Shown piece by piece: positions 9,747-19,745 of a stretch of 64,000 nt of DNA. The notes beneath the pieces are model-generated. The model did no database searches, had not been told where the DNA came from, and worked only from the letters and a program-made list of their open reading frames with translations. Positions within the stretch are counted from its first letter, which is position 1. The number at the start of each line of letters is the position of its first letter. Location: positions 94,990,914 to 95,054,913 of the forward strand of contig NC_081555.1 in NCBI RefSeq assembly GCF_963082655.1, read 5' to 3'. The translations under genes were made by a program, and so were the position numbers. The stretch comes from Stomoxys calcitrans (Eukaryota > Arthropoda > Insecta > Diptera > Muscidae).

Positions 9747-11781
9747 GAAGTAAAAGCGGGCTAAGTTCGGCTGGGCCTAATCTTGGCAACTCACGATTCT
9801 CATGGATTCTGCTAAGGTATGGGGCTATATATGGTTATAGACCGATTTGGCCTGTACTTGGCACAGATGTTGAAATTCATAACAGAACACCACACGCAAA
9901 ATTTCAGCCAAATCGTACAACAATTGCGGCTTACAGGGTCTCAAGAAGTCGAATCGGGAGATGGGTTTATATGGGAGCTATATCAGGTTCTTGACCGATT
10001 TAGACCATACTTGATACAGATGCTGAAAGTCATAACAGAACACCACGTGCAAAATTTTAGCTAAATCAGGGGCTCAAGAAGGCATATGGGGAGATCGGTT
10101 TATATGGGAGCTATATCAGGCTATCGACCGATTCGGATCGTACTTGGCACAGTTGTTTGAAGTCATAACAAAACACCATGTGCAAAATTTAGACCAAATC
10201 GGACGAATATTGTGGCTTCCAGGGGCTCAAGAAGTCAAATCGGGAGATCGGTTTATCTGGAAGCTATATCAGCTTCTTGACCGATTTGTATCGCACTTGG
10301 CACAGATGTTAAAAGTCATAACAAAACATTATGTGCAAAATTTAGGCCAAATCGGATGAAAACGGGAGCTTCCAGGGGCTCAAGAAGTTAAATCGGGAGA
10401 TCGGATTATATAGAAGCTATATGAGGTTCTTGACCGATTTAGACCGTACTTGGCACAGTTGTTAGAAGTCAAAACAAAACACCACGTGCAAAATTTCAAC
10501 CAAATCGGACAAAAATTACGGCTCCCAGGGGCTCAAGAAGTCAAATCGGTAGATGGGTTTATATGGGAGCTATATCAGTTTCTTGATCGATTTAGACCAT
10601 ACTTGATACAGATGCTGAAAGTCGTAACAGAACACCATGTGCAAAATTTTAGCTAAATCAGACAAAAATTACGGCTCCCAGGGGCTCAAGAAGTCATATG
10701 GGGAGATCGGTTTATATGGGAGCTATATCAGGCTATCGACCGATTTTGACCGTACTTGGCACAGTTGTTTGAAGTCATAACAAAACACCATGTGCAAAAT
10801 TTAGACCAAATCGGACGAATATTGTGGCTTCCAGGGGCTCAAGAAGTCAAATCGGGAGATCGGTTTATATGGGAGCTATATCAGGTTCTTGATCGATTTA
10901 GACCGTACTTGGCACAGATGTTGAAAGTTATAACAGAACACCACATGCAAAATTTCAGCCAAATCGGACAAAAATTACGGCTTCCAGGGGCTCAAGAACT
11001 TATATGGGGAGATCGGTTTATATGGAAGCTATATCAGCTTCTTGACCGATTTAGACCGTATTTGGCACAGTTATTGTAAGTCATAACAGAACACCATGTG
11101 CAAAATTTCAGACAAATCGGACAAAAATTGCGGCTTTCAGGGACTCAAGAAGTCAAATCGGGAGATCGGTTTATATGGGAGGTATATATGGTTATAGACC
11201 GATTTGGACTGTAGTTGGCACAGTTGTTGAAAATCATAACAGAACACCACATGCAAAATTTCAGCCAAATCGGACAAAAATTACGGCCTCCAGGGGCTCA
11301 AGAAGTCATATCGGGAGATCGGTTTATATGGAAGCTATATCAGGTTCTTGGCCGATTGCGCCTGTACTTGGCACAGTTATTGTAAGTCATAACAGAACAC
11401 CATGTGCAAAATTTCAGCCAAATCGGACAAAAATTGCGGCCAAATCGGACAAAAATTGCGGTTTTCAGGGACTCAAGGAGTCAAATCGAGAGATCGGTTT
11501 ATATGGGAGCTATATATAAATCTGAACCATTATTGCCCATTTGTAATCCCCCATGACCTTCATCAATAGTAAGTATTTGTGCAAAACTTCAAGCGGCTAG
11601 CTTTACGCCTTCGATCGCTGTCGTGATTTCGAAAGACGGACGGACGGACATGGCTAGATCGACTCAGGATGTTGAGACTATCATGAATATATAAACGTTA
11701 TGGGGTCCTAGATCAATTTTTCGAGGCGTTACAAACGGAATGACTAGATTAGTATACCCCCAACCTATGGTGGAGGGTATA
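9747..11781 (-). mobile_element. HINE1 element B with ~153-bp monomer array
   Basis: Minus-strand element with both ends visible. The 3' end is at the left (AAGTAAAAGCGGGCTAAG next to a decayed TTCGGCTGGGCCTAA hairpin). The 5' end is at the right (GGTGGAGGGTATA pairing with TATACCCCC). Just inside the 5' end are GACGGACGGACGGACATGG and GAATATATAAACGTTATGG, equivalent to the DINE-1 GTCY and TATATATTCTTG blocks. The centre holds roughly nine to eleven monomers with AGGGGCTCAAGAAGT at 10221, 10374, 10527 and 10680, a 153-bp period. Because 153 is 51 codons, long repetitive open frames arise (for example 10756-11079); they are not genes. Confidence 0.8.
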
Positions 11782-12538
11782 ACAAGTAAAGGCGTAGTAA
11801 GTTTGGTCGGCCCAAATTTTATATATCATGATGGAGGCATCATGCATCGCATTTGTCAAGATCTTTGACCGGGTTCTCTTTATAGCCAAACAAAGGATAA
11901 TGGATAAGAATTGCTATGGCAAAGAACCGATTTGGGGCATACTTGGTTTGGATGTTTAAGACCATAGTAGAAGTCATTGTGCAAAATTTCAGCCAAATCG
12001 GTTAAGAATTACGCCCTATAGGAGCTCAAGAAGTAGATCAGTTTCTTTGGGAGATCGGTTTCTTTGGGAGTTATATCAGGTTATGGACCGATTCAGACCA
12101 TATTTGGCACGTAGGAGAAGTCATTATACAAAATTTTAGCCAAATCAGAAAAGAACTAGAAGCTCAAGAAATGAAATCAGGAGAACGGTTTATATGAGCG
12201 CTATAACGATTATAATACAAAATTTCAGCCAAATGGGATAAGAATTGCAACCTCTATAGGCTCAAGAAGTTAAGATCCGAGATCGGTTTATATGGGAGCT
12301 ATTACAAAACAAGGACCGATATGGCCCATTTACTGTCCCAACAGACCTACTCTAATAGGAACGATTTTTCTGAAATTCAAATTTCAAGCACTTAGCTTTA
12401 CTCCTTCGGAAGTCAGCGAGCTTTTGACAAATGGACACACATACAGACGGACGGACAAACGAACAAACATTGCTAGATGGACTTAACATGTCTTGACGAC
12501 CAAGAATATATAAAAAAGTTCAGTTTTTAAGAGCCATA
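11782..12538 (-). mobile_element. HINE1 element C, head-to-tail with B
   Basis: Its 3' end (ACAAGTAAAGGCGTAGTAAG, TTTGGTCGGCCCAAA hairpin remnant) begins directly where element B ends at GAGGGTATA. After a few degenerate monomers come a GACGGACGGACAAACG block and GACCAAGAATATATAAAAAA at 12450-12515. The 5' terminal hairpin is missing, apparently lost at the adjoining mariner. Confidence 0.65.
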
Positions 12539-12539
12539 G

Positions 12540-13410
12540 GAAAATTTTTTCAAAAAAATAAAATTCAGAAATACCCTTGAAATCTTTATTTGAATCGATA
12601 GTACGGTCCATATAATTTAATGTTTGAAGATTGTTTCATGCAAAATTTCGACCACGACTGCGCCTCTAATGGTCCATCCGCCTGATCCAATTTTGACATA
12701 CACTTTCCAACAATTCGGCCGGTATCTTACGAATAAATGCTTCAATGTTATCTTGTAATGCGTCAACTGAAGCGGTCTTGTCTGTATGGACATGAGCTGT
12801 AACATAGCCCCACAAAAAATAATCTAAAGGCGTTAAATCGCACGATCTAGGCGGCCAATTAACCGGTCTCGAATGTCAAATAAAATGTTCTACGAAATCG
12901 CCTATCATTAAGTCCATTGTTACGCGAGCTGTGTGGTATGTGGCACCGTCTGTTGAAACCACAAGTCATGCAAGTCAGGCTCTTGCATTTTGGGCAAAAA
13001 AAAGTTGGATATCATTTTACGGTAGCTTTCACCATTCACAGTTACATTACTATTCGCATTATCTTTGAAGAAGTACGATCCAATGATGCCACCAGCCCAT
13101 AACCCCCACCAAACTGTGACTTTTTCTGTATGCATTGGTAGCTCTTGCAATGCGTTTGGCTGATCTTCACTCCAAAATCAACAATTCTGTTTATTTATGT
13201 ACCCATTGAGCCAAAAATAAGCTTCGTCGTAAAGTGGAAGAAGCGTGCCACGAGCTCTCCTAACAGAGCAAGCGTTGTTCGTTTGTAAAATGGTTTGCGG
13301 TTAAATTATAAACCAAACTAAAGATGTTTGACAGTGAAAGAAAACACGAAAGGTGCGTTAGCTGTTAAAACCAGAGTTGCCAAAAACATAGTAGCTAAAA
13401 AATCACCCTT
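12540..13410 (-). mobile_element. rosa-like mariner, internally deleted
   Basis: The minus-strand 5' end is at 13410 (AAGGGTGATTTTTT on the minus strand, TA at 13411-13412). The transposase relic begins TNEQRLL, jumps after CSVRRARGTLLP straight to YDEAYFWLNGYINKQNC, the first catalytic Asp region, and continues through MQELPMHTEKVTVWWGLWAG (about 13150), FFKDN..VTVNGESYRKMIS and LPKMQEPDLHDLWFQQT. A C-terminal part (TDKTASVDALQDNIEAFIRK) lies near 12790-12730. Over 100 residues between the DNA-binding domain and the first Asp are absent, and stops and frameshifts follow, so it cannot make active transposase. The 3' TIR is not clear; the left boundary is approximate. Confidence 0.75.
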
Positions 13411-14140
13411 TATATCAGGGTTTGAACCGATTTGGAACCTACATGGCACAGTTAGGGGAAATTAACACGAAACACCTCAAGCAAAGTTTCAGCCAAATCG
13501 GATAATAACTGCGCTCTCTAGCGGCTCAAGAAGTTAAGATCTGAAATTGGTTTATATGGGAGCTATATAAGGTTATGAACCGATTCGAACCATACTTGGT
13601 GGAGTTGTAGGAAGTTATAACAAATCACTTCACTACAAGTTCGTATAAAAATTGCGCCTTTTAGTAGCTCAAGAAGTCAAGATCCGAAATCGGTTTAAAT
13701 GGAAGCCCTATCAGGTTTTAAACCGATTTGGACCAAACTTTGCACAACTGTTGGAAGTTTAAACGAAACACTTCATACAAAATTTTTGCCAAATAGGATA
13801 ATAAATGCGCCCTTTGGAAGCTCAAGAAGTCAAGATCCAGGATCGGTTTATATGGCAGCTTTTGGGTTGCTCATAAAGTAATTGCGGATTTTTTAAAAGA
13901 AAGTAAATGCATTTTTAATAAAACTTAGAATGAACTTTAATCAAATATACTTTTTTTACACTTTTTTTTCTAAAGCAAGCTAAAAATAACAGCTGATAAC
14001 TGACAGAAGAAATAATGCAATTACAGAGTCACAAGCCGTTGAAAAAATTTGTCAACGCCGACTATATGAAAAATCCGCAATTACTTTTTGGGCAACCCAA
14101 TATATCAAAACTCGGATGCCATTTACAATCCCAATTGACT
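13411..14140 (-). mobile_element. HINE1 fragment
   Basis: Degenerate ~153-bp monomers (GCTCAAGAAGTTAAGATCTG, GGTTTATATGGGAGCTATA, TTTGCACAACTGTTGGAAG). Interrupted at 13862-14100 by a MITE, it resumes as GATGCCATTTACAATCCCAA and then meets the LINE end near 14140. Neither terminus is present. Confidence 0.65.
13862..14100 (+). mobile_element. mariner MITE (~239 bp)
   Basis: The left end TTGGGTTGCTCATAAAG is mutated. The right end CTTTTTGGGCAACCCAA is intact, with TA at 14101. The left TA appears mutated to TT. The interior matches the 38320 copy closely. Confidence 0.85.
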
Positions 14141-14179
14141 TACAAAACCCCTAATTGTTCTCCATACCATGCTCCTAAC

Positions 14180-14479
14180 TTAGTTCATGTGTGGTATTGT
14201 GTCCTCACCTAAATGCAGGCATCTTTTAGACGCATAGGCCGGGCAATCACATAAGAAATGCTCCAACGTCTCATAATCTTCCCCGCATGCCCTACACATG
14301 CTATCACTTGTCGCACCGATTTTACATAAGCGAGCACGTAGTCCTATGTATCCCGTTATGATATCAATAGCTATACTGATCTCCTTCTTGCTTCCTTTCA
14401 GTAATACCCACGTCTTCTCACGATCTGGATCTCCCCATAGGATTTTCGCCGTCGTACCGATCGTTTCGCTGTTCCACAA
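14180..14479 (-). pseudogene. LINE C-terminal cysteine-knuckle region
   Basis: A 99-codon frame reads MWNSETIGTTAKILWGDPD, then GLRARLCKIGATSDSMCRAC and GEDYETLEHFLCDCPAY. The CxxC...HxxxxC arrangement is the terminal knuckle of many R1/I/LOA-type LINE ORF2 proteins, with an assumed nucleic-acid binding role. The near-identical plus-strand fragment at 29.2 kb (CRACGEDDETLGHFLCHC) supports the assignment. The final stop is probably premature. Confidence 0.75.
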
Positions 14480-14518
14480 GGTTGCATACTCATTCGTCGC
14501 CCAATCCCTTAAATCAGA

Positions 14519-15238
14519 CTACGTCGACCCGAAAGGCTTCGGGTTAACCAATGTTATTGACGACAGTCCTCTGGCCTTCTCCGCCAAATCGTAGGCCCTT
14601 TCGTTTCCCCTTACTCCGTTATAGCCCGGCAACCAAAGGATAAGGATTTTGGAATCTTCAAAGAAGGAGTTAAACTCCTTCTTACACTGCAAGGCTATTC
14701 GTGACCTTACCGTCCTGGTTGTTATTGCCCTTATGACAACTCTACTGTCAGTAAAGATGTTCACACACGACGTTCTAGCGTTACCACCACAACACCTCAC
14801 GCATTCCGTGATCGCCCGGATCTCCAACTGTAGGACTGTATTATGGTCAGGCAGTCTATAACAGATCTCAGTCCCTGGAATCTCAATGCAGAGCCCCAGG
14901 CTCACTCTGTCCTATAGCTTTGATCCATCCGTGTAACAAGATCTTCCAGACGGCAATACCAGGGTTCTCTCAATCCAAGAGAGTGCCGCTGGCAGCAGTG
15001 CCTCGCACTCGACTTCAAGATTCATCTCAGGTATCCGATTGGAAACCTCTTCCCTTCCTTCTAGGTTTCCTATCGTCGCCTCGATTACACCGCGATGGTA
15101 AGAGCTGCTCCCATTCTCAATCCATTCTCCCAATGCCTTAAGTCTCATAGCCGCACTGGCTGCCTCACACTTAATCTGTATGTCTATGGGTCGGATATCT
15201 ATAATACTCTCCAGTGCCCTAGTGGGTGTGGTCCTCAT
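14519..15238 (-). pseudogene. LINE RNase H domain and upstream linker
   Basis: Two adjoining frames, 15238-14912 and 14905-14519, together carry the RNase H landmarks. These are SCYTDGSKL (first acidic residue), VLQLEIRAITEC (second), VNIFTDSRVVIRAI (third) and LWLPGYNGVRGNERAYDLAE, which corresponds to the usual W.PGH.G..GNE.AD.LA block. The His of PGH is Tyr here and one residue separates the final Asp, both signs of decay. A frame break lies between TDGSKL and SLGLCIE. In a live element this domain would remove RNA from the cDNA hybrid during target-primed reverse transcription. Confidence 0.75.
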
Positions 15239-15440
15239 CGCTCCGCCTTTACTGAACCTGTTGTATGGTCCTTATGTTGCACTTTTTCTCCATAGCAGTC
15301 CACCAAACTACTGAGGCGTAAGAAAGTATTTGTCTAATCACGCTCCTCGAGAGCCAGTGGACTATTCTAGGATTCAGGTCCCATTTCGAGCCTATGGCCC
15401 ATCTACATAGTCCTCTGTTCCTTTCGGAAATTTAAACTGG

Positions 15441-15705
15441 TACAGGGGTGTACAATCGTCACAGCCATACCGAAATAATGTCACCATTATCCTCTACACT
15501 ACTTTTGCAAGCACGGGGAGGACTATGATACCCTATCCGATCTTGGATTGCTTTCTCGTCGTTCCGGCAGCTTCAAAAGGACCACGACTCGTGCACATTT
15601 CCACGTATGGTCTTCTTCCACTTACCGGAAAGAGAATCGACTCCATATGATCTGTTATATCTTTGAAATGCTTTTACACAAATGCCCAGACATACCGATT
15701 ATGAA
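15441..15705. other. unassigned sequence between LINE and H3
   Basis: No recognisable coding or repeat motif. It could be more 5' LINE sequence too diverged to read. Confidence 0.3.
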
Positions 15706-17150
15706 AGACTATGAAAGGGCCCGCTCCGCTGCGCCTTCTAAAGGGTGATTTTTTTGAGGTTAGGATTTTCATGCATTAGTATTTGACAGATCACGTGGGA
15801 TTTCAGACATGGTGTCAAAGAGAAAGATGCTCAGTATGCTTTGACATTTCATCATGAATAGACTTACTAACGAGCAACGCTTGCAAATCATTGAATTTTA
15901 TTACCAAAATCAGTGTTCGGTTCGAAATGTGTTCATTCACCGTAACGTTGCGTCCAACAGCATCTTTGAAAAAATACGGTCCAATGATTCCACCAGCGTA
16001 CAAACCACACCAAACAGTGCATTTTTCGGGATGCATGGGCAGTTCTTGAACGGCTTCTGGTTGCTCTTCACTCCAAATGCGGCAATTTTGCTTATTTACG
16101 TAGCCATTCAACCAGAAATGAGCCTCATCGCTGAACAAAATTTGTCAAAATTTGAACACATTTCGAACCGAACACTGATTTTGGTAATAAAATTCAATGA
16201 TTTGCAAGCGTTGCTCGTTAGTAAGTCTATTCATGATGAAATGTCAAAGCATACTGAGCATCTTTCTCTTTGACACCATGTCTGAAATCCCACGTGATCT
16301 GTCAAATACTAATGCATGAAAATCCTAACCTCAAAAAAGTCACCCTTTATCACTCTCTTAATTTATCAGAGTCCTATACTGAGACTGGCAGGAAATAAGT
16401 CCTGTTTTGGGGTGTTAGTACGGCCTTTCAGATATTTCGCCCCAATGTGGATATCATTTTCGTGTTCTGCTCCCAAATACCTTCAAATTGAGCCACATAT
16501 TGGTTTATATTTCCATTTGAAGGGTTTTTGGAGGTGGCGCGGCCCCTCTAGATATCCCACCCTAAATAAGGATACCAAATTTCTGTTTTTGAGTTATTAT
16601 AAACAAACCAAATTTCGCTTAAATCGCCCCACTCATCACCGAGATCTGAAATTTTTGAAAATAGGGTAAAAGGAGGGTGCGCCCACATTAAAGCTTGGAT
16701 GTTAGATCTACTTCCCAGTGGGTGGGTAGGCCTCTCAAACACCAAGGGATACATTTTTATGTTAGATTTGTACTCTACTTTTAAATATCTTTCATATGAT
16801 ACCCATATTGCCCAAAGCGTTGAAAAAGTCCTGTTGGGGTTTTTTTATTGGGGGGGGGGGACCCCCCGAGCACTTTGGGCGAACTTCGTATATCAAGTTC
16901 GTACTCTATTCTTCCATACCTTTCATTTGATACCCATATTGTCTCAATCGGTAAACATGTCCGCCCGGGTCGGTTTTGGGATGGGGCGTCCCCCCAGATT
17001 ATTTGACCCCAAAATTTTTTACCAATTTCCTGTTTTTGGGAATATCAAAAAATGTTAGCCTATTTTCACCGAGGGCCGATCTGTGAAAATTCCATAATTT
17101 CTATACGGAACAGACAAACAAACAAATCGCAACAATTTAATTTTTATATA
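15706..17150 (-). mobile_element. H3 Helitron-like block, split by mariner
   Basis: On the minus strand the 3' side shows GAAGGCGCAGCGGAGCGGGC (about 15736-15710), the same terminus seen at 40410-40443, but cut before CTAG. Monomers resume at 16350 (CCAAATACCTTCAAATTGAG, CATTTGATACCCATATTG) and a head-like module ends near 17115 (TTTCTATACGGAACAGACAA). The 607-bp mariner element at 15741 splits it at a TA. Confidence 0.65.
15741..16347 (-). mobile_element. 607-bp mariner foldback, copy 1
   Basis: The ends AAGGGTGATTTTTTTGAGG and TTTTTTGAGGT in reverse complement are flanked by TA (15739-15740, 16348-16349). The TIRs are about 195 bp each. The unique centre, read on the minus strand (16138-15930), is the transposase catalytic-region fragment MFSDEAHFWLNGYVNKQNC to AVGRNVTVN. 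It is inverted as a unit relative to copies 2 and 3. No complete transposase; mobilisation would need a source in trans. Confidence 0.9.
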
Positions 17151-18189
17151 ATAGATGATCTTCCACTCGAGTGAAGGCAGACACTGCCAAGAAGGAAAAT
17201 TGCCATTAATATCCTAGCACACTCTTTCCAAGAAGTCAATAAATATTCCACCATTCTAAAACCGCCCAAGACACTCAGACTTTTTTAAAGTTTTAGGCAG
17301 TTTTTTTTCCCTCAAAGATTTTATCTTAACAAGAGTTCAAAGAGTTCAAAGTCTAAACCATTAGAAGGCATTTTCAGCCAATTCAACTTCTGGCGACTTA
17401 CTTAAGAGTATGGTGTATAAAATTTAATGACAGCTTTAATGTTCCCCCCACGACAACTCTGTAGATAGAGTGCAATTAAGTTCTGACTCCCTCCACTACC
17501 CTTGCTTTTGGGGGCAACATGAATAAAATATAATAAAAGCTTAAAATAGCATTTGCCATTGGCTCAAATTGGCAAATTGATTATGCTGATGATGATTTTC
17601 TATTTTTGAAACTAAGGTGGCAAAGAAGAGCTCCTTTGAAGGATATCTAGGCCACCAAGGTTTGCCAAATGGATAGACATATAACTTTAAGCATCTATTT
17701 ATGGAATAATTGTTAGACAATTTAGAAAGGAAATAAACCTGAAGAATTCAGGAAGTAAGAGCGAGAGAGAGAGCGAGAGAGAGAGCGAAACATAAGTTTT
17801 CATGGGCTCATTACAAAATTTGTTATTATCCTTGAGAGGGAGGAAGAGAGAGAGAGAGATCATTATTTTTAATGGGCCATTATTTGAATGTGTTTGTTAG
17901 TTACCTCCTGTGCGTTGGTGTTTCTCACCATTACACAAAAGTCTAGCATCCCAATCCCCACCCCGCCCCCCACCCCTGGTCTGCTGTTTGGGGGGCTTTA
18001 AGGAATCTGTCAAACTTCAGTTGGCTTCATAAATATTTTATGGGTTTTTCTTTTGTTTTTCTTTTTGTTGTTTGAGTTGAATTTCCAAGGAACGAAATAA
18101 AACCTTAGGTTTTATTTTACTTTCTATTCTACAAAAACAACAGCAACAAAAAATTACAATGCCAAAAAAATAAGAAAAGAAAAAAAAAC
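17151..18189. other. single-copy-looking DNA with GA-rich microsatellite
   Basis: No gene seen. (GA)n-type tracts lie at 17758-17790 and 17840-17860, and a C-rich run at 17955-17975. GAGA tracts can bind GAGA factor in flies, but nothing here shows that they do. Confidence 0.4.
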
Positions 18190-18575
18190 CGGATATCTTA
18201 TGGTTTATTAAAGAGATTTATGATGTTTCGTTTTGGGTTTTGAGTTGAGCTAAGCTAAGCTGAGGGTTGTTACGGCTGAATGTTTTGTAAATAGGAATTT
18301 CATAGACATGAGGTACACTGAGAAAAAAAATTTACAAAAATTTGGATATTCACATAGGCACTAAACCGCAGATTGGCAACATTTATCCGCCTGTCTGAAT
18401 ATGTGTAATATCCATATAGTGTTGAGATCGCTTTTCCATAACAGTAGTAGCTAGAGTAGGGCTCCAGTGACCCAAAGATACAGATAACTTAAGGTTTATT
18501 AAAGAGATTTATGAATTTTGGTTTCCCTTTGGGTTTTAAGATGAGCTAAGCTAAGCTGAGGGTATTTTATAGACA
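18190..18575. repeat. direct duplication flanking a 130-bp dispersed repeat
   Basis: A stretch with TTTATTAAAGAGATTTATGA and GAGCTAAGCTAAGCTGAGGG at 18198-18268 recurs at 18490-18565. Between them, 18358-18485 (ACTAAACCGCAGATTGGCAA ... GTGTTGAGATCGCTTTTCC) matches 21523-21655. Confidence 0.65.
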
Positions 18576-19629
18576 CGAGTTACCGGTACCGATTGTATAA
18601 TACCCTACACCTACCCAATAAGTACAATGTGAGAGCTATATCCAATTCTGAACCAATTTTGATCGAACTGGGCGAGCAAATATGTTCAAACTGTAAATTT
18701 CCCAAAATCTGACAAACATATATTATATAGGAGCTATATCTAATTCTGAACCATTTTCGAGCAAACATCTCAGATAATGTGGAAGTCGTCGAGCAAGGCG
18801 TTGTATAAAGTTTTGGAAAAATTGGTTAATAAATGCGATTGCAATGGCTTTAGGAGTGAAAATCGGGCTATACACATATATGAGAGCTATATCTAAATCT
18901 GAACCGATTTCTATGAAATTCACCTGTAATGTCGAGAGTCATAAAAAAATCCTTCCTGCCAAATTTCGAGAGAATCGGTTAACAAATGACCATTTTATTG
19001 CATTATTTCTGCAAATTGGACGAACATATATATGTAAGCTATATCTAAATCTGAACCGATTTCAAGCAAACTTCTCAGACATTGCGCTAGTCGTCGAGCA
19101 AGGCGTTGTACAAAATGTTGGCAAGATTGGTCAATAAATGCGCTTGCAATGGCTTTAGGAGTGAAAATCGGGCTATATATATATATTAGAGCAATATCTA
19201 AATCTGAACCGATTTCTATGAAATTCACCAATAATGTCGATATCCATAAGAAAATCCTTCCTACCAAATTTTCGGTTACCAAATGACCATTTTATTGCAT
19301 TATTACTGCAAATCGGACGAACATATATATGGGAGCTATATCCAAATCTGAACCGATTTTTGTCCAATTTTAATAGGCTTTGTCTCTAGGCCGAAAAACA
19401 TGACTGTACCAAATTTTAAGACGATCGGATGAAAACTGCGACCTGTAGTTTGTACACAAATTAACATGGACAGACGGACAGACAGACGGACATAGCTAAA
19501 TTGAATCAGAAAGTGATTCTTGATCGATCGGTATACTTATCAATGGGTCTATCTCTCTTCCTTTTGGGTGTTGCAAACAAATTCACTAAGTTATAATACC
19601 CTGTACCACAGTAGTGGAGTAGGGTATAA
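18576..19629 (-). mobile_element. HINE2 (second DINE-1-like family)
   Basis: Minus-strand element. The right, 5', end carries AATACCCTGTACCACAGTAG then TGGAGTAGGGTATA, an inverted repeat. Inward are AAGTATACCGATCGATC and a GTCTGTCTGTCCGTCTGTCC block (on the minus strand). The core has half-units with AATCTGAACCGATTTC, CCTTCCTGCCAAATTTCGAG and GAACATATATATGGGAGC. The left, 3', end has CCGATTGTATAATACCCTAC with a decayed hairpin. Full copies lie at 33775 and 59463. No coding capacity. Confidence 0.75.
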
Positions 19630-19660
19630 CAAAGATATTCACACAACTACAGTAGACACT

Positions 19661-19745
19661 ATGGAGGCCACCGTAGCGCAAAGTTTAGCCTGTCCACCTA
19701 TGAAGCTAAACGCCTAGGTTCGAATTCTGGCGAAAACATTAGAAA
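19661..19745 (+). mobile_element. SINE head, interrupted by HINE1
   Basis: ACCGTAGCGCAAAGTTTAGC (A box) and GGTTCGAATTCTGGCG (B box) mark the tRNA-like head. The element is cut after ATTAGAAAA and resumes at 21296. Confidence 0.8.

Larger units (their letters stand above)
14141..15440 (-). mobile_element. RNase H-bearing LINE, 5'-truncated and decayed
   Basis: Minus-strand 3' portion of a non-LTR retrotransposon. Order from the 5' side: reverse transcriptase thumb and connection (about 15430-15270; NPRIVHWLSRSVIRQILSYA, then SVVWWTAMEKKC), a linker starting MRTTPTRALESIIDIRPID (15238), the RNase H domain (about 14960-14560) and a C-terminal cysteine knuckle (CRACGEDYETLEHFLCDC, near 14300). 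Downstream of a TAG after IPHMN the frame still reads like family sequence (VRSMVWRTIRGFV), so the stop is a mutation. RNase H downstream of RT fits I/LOA-type clades. The polymerase active site and the endonuclease are absent. The fragment at 29116-29475 is a related 3' end. Confidence 0.75.

Noticed and set aside
9819..11519. Several 70-120 codon frames with repeated QNFSQIGQKL-like sequence, looking like a repeat protein
   Set aside because: The 153-bp HINE1 monomer is exactly 51 codons, so open frames propagate by phase; the same family shows stops and frameshifts elsewhere.
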